Assembly: GCA_009782655.1 (NCBI GenBank)
Contig: WRIQ01000048.1
Span: 1-7,353, forward strand
DNA: 7,353 nt
Source: Prolixibacteraceae bacterium
GTDB taxonomy: Bacteria; Bacteroidota; Bacteroidia; Bacteroidales; Prolixibacteraceae
Direction of reading: 5' to 3'
A program made the position numbers and the translations under genes. Each line of letters opens with the position of its first letter. The stretch's first letter is position 1. Below the pieces are notes generated by a model. The model was not told the origin of the DNA. It saw only the letters and a list, made by a program, of their open reading frames with translations, and made no database searches. This document shows positions 1 to 5,186 of this stretch, piece by piece.

Positions 1-1544
1 AGGTTTTTGATTTGGTCGTCGGTGGTTCCGGGAAACTTTTTTGCAATATCCCAAAGGTTATCACCGGCTTGCACCACATAATATTCATAGTTGCCATCGG
101 GTTCGGCGTTTTCTTTTTTTTCGGTTTGCGGCGAATTCTTTTTCACCATTTCCTGCTTGGCGTCGAACGACATTTGCTCAATGCGTTCATACTGTTGCTT
201 CTTGCCTTCAGGCACATAAACCACTAATTTTTGCCCCGGTTTTATCAGGTTGCGGCTCATATTGTTCCAGTCTTTCAGGTCATTCAGTCTGACGTTGTAC
301 CATTGGGCAATATATCCCGGATTGTCGCCCGATTTCACTGTATATGTGATTCTTGCTTTGCCTTCCAGATTGACAGGGCTGTATGAGTTTGCCGATGAAG
401 CCAGAGCTTCCGGAACCACTAACTTGTTGTTGGGAAAATATTTTTCGCGCTCGTGGCTGTATATTTCTTCCATTTTATCAATGAAAGCATAGGTTTTGTC
501 CAATGGGAGGCGCAAGGGCAACGACCTTTGTTCCGACGCCGGAATAATATCTTTCCGGTACATTGCATTCAGGTTGCGCAGCAGAAAAATGTCGATGTCC
601 AACATGTCGGCAACCTGTTTCAGATTCAGGTAATCGCCAACCATCAGCGTGTCTGTTACCAGCGGCACCGGCGGCGTCGAGGGCATGATATTGTGTTCTT
701 GGTAATAGTTGGTCATATAGGTTGCAGCGATGAAAGCGGGCACATAGCCGCGTGTTTCTCGAGGTAGGGCGTAATATATCTTCCAGAAATCGGCCTTTCC
801 GCCGGCGCGTTTGATGGCTTTCTGCACATTGCCGGGGCCGCAGTTGTATGCGGCAATTACCAGATGCCAGTCGCCGAAGATATCGTACAATTCTCTTAAA
901 TAGCGGGCGGCGGCATCGGTTGCTTTCAATACGTCGCACCGCTCGTCGATGTGCGTTGTGATTTCGAGTTTCAACTGTTTGGCAGTGGGAAAGGTTATCT
1001 GCCACAGCCCTACGGCTCCCATGCGCGAAGCGGCAACCGGATTGAGCGCCGATTCGATGATGGAGACATTAACAAGCTCCAGCGGCAGGTTGTACCTGTC
1101 GAAAATTTCTTCGAAAATGGGGAAGTAGTATTCCGAGAGCCCCATTATCACGCTTGTCTGATCGCTTCTCCTGTTCATGTACATCTCGATGAGACTGCGA
1201 ACCATGTCGTTATACGGCAGGGCGACGTCGCTGTGAATATTTTGCAAGCGTTCGATTATGACTGAATCGGAAACGTCCAGATTGGCGTGTGGTGCCGAAT
1301 TATATTCCCTGCTGTCGGGGCGGTACACTTTTTTCACATACCAACTGTGTACAAGGCTGTCGAGCTTATCGGAAAAAATAATTCGTATGTTTTCGTCGGG
1401 TTCTACAAAAATGGTTTCGCAAGAGTCTTTGCCGATTTCGGCAATCTGAAAACTGCCTATTTTTTGCACATGATTTTGCGATTTACCGTTGAATGGCAGC
1501 AACGCCATCAAAATTAAAAGTGTTAATACATAAAATTTAGTCAT
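1..1544 (-). CDS. mltD: MltD-like LysM lytic transglycosylase, partial at its C-terminus
   Basis: This is probably a periplasmic or outer-membrane-associated murein lytic transglycosylase, cleaving the MurNAc-GlcNAc bond of peptidoglycan to leave 1,6-anhydroMurNAc ends. The frame opens with ATG at 1544 and stays open to the left edge (514 codons plus two bases), so the C-terminus is missing. Residues 1-23 form a Sec signal peptide (Lys3, hydrophobic core 5-17) with no lipobox cysteine. The SLT domain spans about 135-285: IIESALNP carries the likely catalytic Glu164, followed by SRMGAVGLWQIT (173-184) and the AAYNCGPGN motif (231-239). Residues 298-347 resemble a degenerate LysM. A clear LysM lies at about 400-444 (YTVKSGDN...IKPGQKL), then a Lys/Glu-rich linker, then a second LysM from 488 (YYVVQAGDNLWDIA) that is cut off. 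The start is 32 nt after the DUF5683 stop, so co-transcription is likely. The family is certain from the motifs; the symbol mltD is by similarity only. Confidence 0.93.
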   Translation of the reverse strand, partial: MTKFYVLTLLILMALLPFNGKSQNHVQKIGSFQIAEIGKDSCETIFVEPDENIRIIFSDKLDSLVHSWYVKKVYRPDSREYNSAPHANLDVSDSVIIERLQNIHSDVALPYNDMVRSLIEMYMNRRSDQTSVIMGLSEYYFPIFEEIFDRYNLPLELVNVSIIESALNPVAASRMGAVGLWQITFPTAKQLKLEITTHIDERCDVLKATDAAARYLRELYDIFGDWHLVIAAYNCGPGNVQKAIKRAGGKADFWKIYYALPRETRGYVPAFIAATYMTNYYQEHNIMPSTPPVPLVTDTLMVGDYLNLKQVADMLDIDIFLLRNLNAMYRKDIIPASEQRSLPLRLPLDKTYAFIDKMEEIYSHEREKYFPNNKLVVPEALASSANSYSPVNLEGKARITYTVKSGDNPGYIAQWYNVRLNDLKDWNNMSRNLIKPGQKLVVYVPEGKKQQYERIEQMSFDAKQEMVKKNSPQTEKKENAEPDGNYEYYVVQAGDNLWDIAKKFPGTTDDQIKN

Positions 1545-1571
1545 TTTTACTTAAAAATTAAGAATTCAACT

Positions 1572-1600
1572 CAACACTAAAATCGAATTGTACAATTCAA
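1572..1600 (-). promoter_or_regulatory. Weak candidate internal promoter before the lytic transglycosylase
   Basis: On the minus strand TTG (1600-1598), an 18-nt spacer and TAGTGTTG (1579-1572) fit the Bacteroidota promoter layout with one mismatch in the -7 box (G for the first T of TTTG). It overlaps the last codons and stop of the DUF5683 gene and lies 27 nt before the transglycosylase ATG, close to the 26 nt seen at the two other candidate promoters. If real, it would give the transglycosylase partial independence from parAB. Confidence 0.25.
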
Positions 1601-2248
1601 GGTTAAGTAATTGTTTGAATTTATGCGTTCTACAGAAGGATACCAATTGAACGAAAGGTCATCGCTGATATCCCAGTTGAAAAAGTGTGCGTCGACACTT
1701 GCATCAATAATATTCAGTCCGTGGAAGGCGATGGTCAGAATTATCAACAGGTCGCGGTTGCGGCGATAGTAGTTTTGCCCACGTAATAATCCCTGTTTGA
1801 GATTTGTAAATTGCGTTACATTGTTCAGGTCGTAATACTGTACTTGCGGCAACTTTTCGTACGATGTTGTGTTGGGGTCGTCGTCGGTGAGGTCGAAGTA
1901 GGCTTCTCGATAGATGTTATAGTTGTTGTTGTTCCAGCCGATGAAATATCCAAATGCTGCAAAACCGCCATAAATAAGGGGAATTTTCCAATATTTTTTG
2001 TTGTAGCTCTGGCCAAGGCCGGGAAGAATGGTCGAATAGAGTGCGGCTTTTTTGGGGGAATGGACTTCCGTTTCAGGAATCTCCTTGGTTTCTCCCGTTA
2101 CTACGACAACGGTATCAGCTTTGGAATAGATGATCTCTTCCTGCACAATGGTTGTATCCACGGGAACCACTTGCCCTGCAACACTCCCGTGCAACAACAG
2201 AAACATTGTCGGCAGAGTCAAACAAAACTTGAATATAATCCTAACCAC
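1577..2248 (-). CDS. DUF5683 family envelope protein
   Basis: This is a 223-residue protein of unknown function, recognised as DUF5683 by the block SPKKAALYSTILPGLGQ (64-80) followed by YNKKYWKIPLIYGG (82-95) and by the late block SVDAHFFNWDISDDLS (184-199). Residues 1-26 look like a signal peptide (Arg3, Lys7, hydrophobic core, VAGQ end), so it is probably exported. Hydrophobic stretches at about 89-105 and 167-182 could be membrane segments. The last ten residues alternate polar and apolar and end in Phe, as in a final outer-membrane beta strand, but the protein looks too small and too mixed to call a barrel. The start is GTG at 2248: an in-frame TGA lies only two codons upstream, and the next Met (residue 15) would lose the basic signal-peptide N-region. 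It sits 58 nt after parB and 32 nt before the transglycosylase, a linkage I recall as common in Bacteroidota. Family call is firm; function is unknown. Confidence 0.9.
   Translation of the reverse strand: MVRIIFKFCLTLPTMFLLLHGSVAGQVVPVDTTIVQEEIIYSKADTVVVVTGETKEIPETEVHSPKKAALYSTILPGLGQSYNKKYWKIPLIYGGFAAFGYFIGWNNNNYNIYREAYFDLTDDDPNTTSYEKLPQVQYYDLNNVTQFTNLKQGLLRGQNYYRRNRDLLIILTIAFHGLNIIDASVDAHFFNWDISDDLSFNWYPSVERINSNNYLTLNCTIRF
1585..1598. repeat. Perfect 14-bp palindrome GAATTGTACAATTC
   Basis: The 14 bases equal their own reverse complement. They cover the last codons of the DUF5683 gene and fall in the spacer of the weak candidate promoter for the transglycosylase. A 14-bp palindrome is expected roughly 0.4 times by chance in a window of this size, so it may be an operator or simply coincidence. 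Confidence 0.3.
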
Positions 2249-2306
2249 GATACTTCACTCTCTTTCTATATAATTCGGCCTTACAAGTAACAGGAAAAGG
2301 TTGTAC

Positions 2307-3185
2307 TTATTTCAGGCTGTCTAATATTTCAACAATTTCTTTCAGCTCATCCTGCGTTTTAAAAGGAATTATGATTTTGCCTTTCCCTTTATTGTCGGTC
2401 GTCATTTTCACCGGCGATTCGAACAGGTTATCCAATTTTTTCTTGAGCGGCTGAAACAACTGACGATATTTTTGAGCGCTATTTTTTTGCGCGTTCTCTT
2501 CATTTTCATGGTTTTCAGCGCTGAGGTTGTACACTATTTCTTCCACTTTACGCACCGAGAGGTCGTGCTTTTTGATTTGTTCGAAAATCATCAACTGGGT
2601 TTCTGTTCCTTCCACATTTATCAGTGGGCGTGCATGCCCCATCGATATTTCTTTGTCTATCAATCCTTTTTGAATGATTGCGGGAAGTTTCAGCAGACGC
2701 AGGTAGTTGGCCACTGTCGAGCGTTTTTTCCCCAGCCGCGCACTTAGTGTTTCCTGTGTCAGATCGCATTCTTCGATGAGCCTTTGGTAACTCACCCCGA
2801 TCTCTATGGGATTCAGGTCTTCGCGCTGGATGTTTTCTACCAGCGCCATTTCCAGCATTGAGTCGTTATCAACCTCGCGGATGAAAGCAGGAATTTTCAC
2901 CAGTCCGGCTAATTGTGCGGCTCTGAACCGCCGCTCGCCGGCAATAATCTGGTATTTGTTTTCGCCGATTTTGCGTAGCGTGACGGGTTGTATCAACCCG
3001 ACTTCCTTAATGGAAACGGCCAGTTCTTCCAACGACTCGTCGTTGAAACTGGTACGCGGCTGAAAGGGATTGGCCTCAATATTTGTTAATTCGATCTCTG
3101 CGATGCCCGAAATTTGTTCCTTGACCTTATCGGCGTCATCGATTAAGGCGCTCAATCCTCGTCCTAAGGCGCTTCTTTTTGCCAT
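2307..3185 (-). CDS. parB: Chromosome partitioning protein ParB (Spo0J/Noc-like CTPase)
   Basis: ParB binds parS sites near the replication origin, clamps and slides on DNA as a CTP-dependent switch, loads SMC and stimulates ParA ATPase. The 292-residue protein has the full family layout. The N-terminal ParA-stimulating segment includes LGRGLSALI (7-15). The CTP-binding domain has GLIQPVTLR (63-71), GERRFRAAQLAG (83-94) and ENIQRED (117-123). A helix-turn-helix follows (LTQETLSARLGKKRSTVANYLRLL within 142-165), with GHAR at 183-186. Residues 222-240 are a polar Asn/Glu/Lys linker, and the C-terminal dimerisation part is 241-292. Length is normal for a chromosomal ParB. The ATG start at 3185 is 4 nt after the parA stop, so the pair is almost certainly co-transcribed and perhaps translationally coupled. 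All key residues are present, arguing for an active protein. Confidence 0.97.
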   Translation of the reverse strand: MAKRSALGRGLSALIDDADKVKEQISGIAEIELTNIEANPFQPRTSFNDESLEELAVSIKEVGLIQPVTLRKIGENKYQIIAGERRFRAAQLAGLVKIPAFIREVDNDSMLEMALVENIQREDLNPIEIGVSYQRLIEECDLTQETLSARLGKKRSTVANYLRLLKLPAIIQKGLIDKEISMGHARPLINVEGTETQLMIFEQIKKHDLSVRKVEEIVYNLSAENHENEENAQKNSAQKYRQLFQPLKKKLDNLFESPVKMTTDNKGKGKIIIPFKTQDELKEIVEILDSLK

Positions 3186-3189
3186 GGTT

Positions 3190-3996
3190 TTAAATTGAGA
3201 TGTTTGCTTTTTCGTCCTGACTTAAATTTGTCAACTTGTTTTTCTGTAAAATTTCGCGCGCCAGATTCATATGATTTATGGCTCCGTTCGAACTGGCGTC
3301 GTAGAGTACCACAGGTTTGCCATAACTTGGCGCTTCGCTCAACTTCACATTCCGCTGGATAACCGTGTCGAATACCATATTTTGAAAATGGCGTTTCACT
3401 TCTTCGTAAACCTGATTTGAAAGGTTCAGTCGCGAATCGTACATGGTGAGAAGGAAACCTTCGATTTCGAGGCTCGGATTCAACCGGTTTTGTATTATCT
3501 TAATGGTATTCAGTAGTTTTCCCAACCCTTCGAGGGCGAAATATTCGCATTGCACGGGTATTATCACCGAATCGGCAGCTGTTAGCGCATTCACCGTGAT
3601 GAGCCCCAGGGAAGGCGAACAGTCGATTAGAATGAAATCATATTCGTTTTTCAAATCTTCGATACTGTGTTTCAGTACTTTTTCGCGATTGGGAAGATTC
3701 AGCATCTCTATTTCGGCTCCCACCAAATCGATGTGCGACGGAATGAGGAAAAGGTTGTTGATTGCCGTTTTGTGGACGATTTTTTTTATTTCCACTTCGT
3801 CGACAAAACATTCGTAGATGCTTGTTTTAATATTTTTCAGGTCAAATCCCAATCCTGAGGTGGCATTGGCTTGCGGATCGGCATCTATGATGAGCACTTT
3901 CTGGTCGAGAACTGCCAAACTTGCTGCAAGGTTTATGGTTGTTGTGGTTTTGCCAACGCCTCCTTTTTGATTGGCCAAAGCTATAATTTTACCCAT
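3190..3996 (-). CDS. parA: Chromosome partitioning ATPase ParA (Soj)
   Basis: ParA is a deviant-Walker ATPase that dimerises with ATP, binds the nucleoid non-specifically and moves ParB-parS complexes. The 268-residue protein shows the deviant P-loop KGGVGKTT (11-18, signature Lys11 and catalytic Lys16), the Walker A-prime IIDADPQ (36-42, Asp40), Walker B FILIDCSPSLG (121-131, Asp125), and TMYDSRLNLS (184-193) with Arg189, at the same number as the DNA-binding Arg189 I recall for Bacillus subtilis Soj. The LSEAPSYGKPV motif at 219-229 is also typical. There is no N-terminal DNA-binding domain, which marks it as the small chromosomal Soj type rather than plasmid type Ia. About 15 extra polar residues extend the C-terminus relative to a typical 253-residue Soj. 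The ATG start at 3996 places the P-loop at the usual distance. It heads the probable parA-parB-DUF5683-mltD unit. Confidence 0.97.
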   Translation of the reverse strand: MGKIIALANQKGGVGKTTTTINLAASLAVLDQKVLIIDADPQANATSGLGFDLKNIKTSIYECFVDEVEIKKIVHKTAINNLFLIPSHIDLVGAEIEMLNLPNREKVLKHSIEDLKNEYDFILIDCSPSLGLITVNALTAADSVIIPVQCEYFALEGLGKLLNTIKIIQNRLNPSLEIEGFLLTMYDSRLNLSNQVYEEVKRHFQNMVFDTVIQRNVKLSEAPSYGKPVVLYDASSNGAINHMNLAREILQKNKLTNLSQDEKANISI

Positions 3997-4022
3997 ATTT
4001 ATTCTGATGTATTAAAAGGATT

Positions 4023-4030
4023 CAAAGTTA
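4023..4030 (-). promoter_or_regulatory. Candidate -7 box of a promoter for parA and downstream genes
   Basis: TAACTTTG on the minus strand matches the TAnnTTTG -7 consensus exactly and ends 26 nt before the parA ATG, the same distance as for the heptose kinase. No TTG lies at the proper distance upstream, so the -33 element is weak or absent. It lies in the 80-nt gap after the kinase gene, where I see no hairpin terminator, so read-through from the kinase gene is also possible. Confidence 0.5.
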
Positions 4031-4076
4031 TCATTTTTTTGCGATAAGGTGATGGTAGTCCGAAGCGATTTGCAGA

Positions 4077-5084
4077 TCATACATCGAGAGGGAAGTTTGT
4101 CTTTTCCAGCTCTTTAACAAAAATGTTGTGATCGATGGGAACTACGCCCACTTTTTCGCAGACCAATCCGCCGGCAATATTCGACAGGAGCGCCATGAGC
4201 CGGGGCGAAACGCCCGCTGCCAGGCAAAGGCTGGCCACGCACAACACCGTATCGCCGGCTCCCGATACATCGGCAATATACCGGATTTCGGCGGGGTAGT
4301 AGGTTTGGCTCACGCTGTTGCTCAAAAATACGCCCAGTTCGGAGAGCGTCACAAAAATATATTTATACGATTTTTCTTTTTTCAAATTTTCGGCGGCTTT
4401 CTTCAAGGCTTTCAAATCGCCTTTTTTGATGTTTTGCGCAGTACCTTCAACAAATTCCTTGAAGTTGGGTTTGAAAAGGTCGACTTTATCGTATACATGG
4501 AAATTTCTTTTCTTCGGGTCAACGGCGACGGGAATTTTATGCTGATGCGCCAATTCCATCACTTTCTCGATAAGTTTCGGCGTAATCATTCCCTTGTCGT
4601 AATCGACAAAAATAATTACGTTGATTTTTTTGTTTTCCACCGTACGCTTTATGGCATTGAAAATGGCGATTTCAAGGTCGGAATTTATGAAGTCGGTCGA
4701 TTCTTCGTCAATGCGCGCAATGTGTTGCCCACTGCTAATGATACGGCTTTTCACGGTTGTGATGCGGAAAGGATCGATAAAAATTCCTTCTGTCGAAAGT
4801 TTGTGTTTTTCCATCAGTTTCCTGAATCGGCGGCCTTTTTCGTCGTCGCCAATCACCGAAAACAAAAGCGGCGTAGCTCCCAAAGCCTGCAGGTTCAGCG
4901 AGACATTTGCTGCACCGCCCAACCGGTTTTCCTTGTTGGCAACCGACACAATGGGAATCGGAGCTTCGGGAGAAACCCTGTCGACTTTCCCCCACATGTA
5001 GCTGTCAACCATCGCATCGCCAATCACTATCGAAGTGATTTCTCCGAATTTCCTCAGTAATTCATCTATTTTTTCTTTTTCCAC
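4077..5084 (-). CDS. hldA: D-glycero-beta-D-manno-heptose-7-phosphate kinase (RfaE domain I, PfkB family)
   Basis: This probably phosphorylates D-glycero-D-manno-heptose 7-phosphate to the 1,7-bisphosphate in the cytoplasm, a step toward ADP-heptose for the LPS inner core. The 335-residue PfkB/ribokinase fold shows VIGDAMVDSYMWGKVDRVSPEAP within 20-42, the sugar-site GGAANV (56-61), DYDKGMIT (161-168), DPKKRNF (189-195), KPNFKEF (205-211), TLSELGV (246-252) and the anion-hole motif DVSGAGDT (272-279) with catalytic base Asp278. The RVSPEAPIP signature favours HldA/RfaE over a generic sugar kinase. There is no C-terminal nucleotidyltransferase domain, unlike E. coli HldE, so a separate RfaE2/HldC must be elsewhere. 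The start is GTG at 5084: the next Met (residue 25) lies inside the conserved block, and an upstream in-frame TTG at 5139 falls in the promoter's -33 box. Exact substrate is inferred. Confidence 0.9.
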   Translation of the reverse strand: MEKEKIDELLRKFGEITSIVIGDAMVDSYMWGKVDRVSPEAPIPIVSVANKENRLGGAANVSLNLQALGATPLLFSVIGDDEKGRRFRKLMEKHKLSTEGIFIDPFRITTVKSRIISSGQHIARIDEESTDFINSDLEIAIFNAIKRTVENKKINVIIFVDYDKGMITPKLIEKVMELAHQHKIPVAVDPKKRNFHVYDKVDLFKPNFKEFVEGTAQNIKKGDLKALKKAAENLKKEKSYKYIFVTLSELGVFLSNSVSQTYYPAEIRYIADVSGAGDTVLCVASLCLAAGVSPRLMALLSNIAGGLVCEKVGVVPIDHNIFVKELEKTNFPLDV

Positions 5085-5110
5085 GCTTTCGAGTTCGAAA
5101 TATTGTTTTG

Positions 5111-5139
5111 CAAAAGTAGGAAAAAAATAATCCTTTCAA
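5111..5139 (-). promoter_or_regulatory. Bacteroidota-type promoter for the heptose kinase gene
   Basis: On the minus strand, TTG (5139-5137) is followed by an 18-nt spacer and TACTTTTG (5118-5111), an exact fit to the TTG-N(17-23)-TAnnTTTG consensus known for the main sigma factor of Flavobacterium/Bacteroides. The spacer contains a run of seven T. Exactly 26 nt separate the -7 box from the GTG start, giving an expected leader of about 20 nt. The position also rules out the upstream TTG as the translation start. Transcript start is inferred, not seen. Confidence 0.7.
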
Positions 5140-5186
5140 GTTGTTTTTCTCAGGTTAACGCACAATAAAAGATGAGAAACTGTTTT

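Noticed and set aside
478..1005. Minus-strand open frame of 175 codons inside the transglycosylase gene
   Set aside because: It is out of frame with the transglycosylase reading frame, which carries the signal peptide, catalytic and LysM motifs; its product is Arg/His/Cys-rich and looks non-coding.
1550..1562. Small inverted repeat CTTAA-AAA-TTAAG just upstream of the transglycosylase start
   Set aside because: Five-bp AT-only arms in an AT-rich leader are expected by chance and too weak to fold stably.
2249..2306. The 58-nt gap between parB and the DUF5683 gene, searched for a promoter or terminator
   Set aside because: No TAnnTTTG box and no hairpin with T-run is present, so it is read as an intra-operon spacer.
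4128..5060. Long + strand open frame (310 codons) opposite the heptose kinase
   Set aside because: It mirrors the kinase gene, whose minus-strand product has every family motif; the antisense product shows no recognisable domain.
5146..5179. Inverted repeat TTTCTCA ... TGAGAAA after priA, as a possible terminator
   Set aside because: Only 7 bp of stem around a 20-nt loop, no GC-rich core and no T-run following on the minus strand, so it is not a credible intrinsic terminator for priA.
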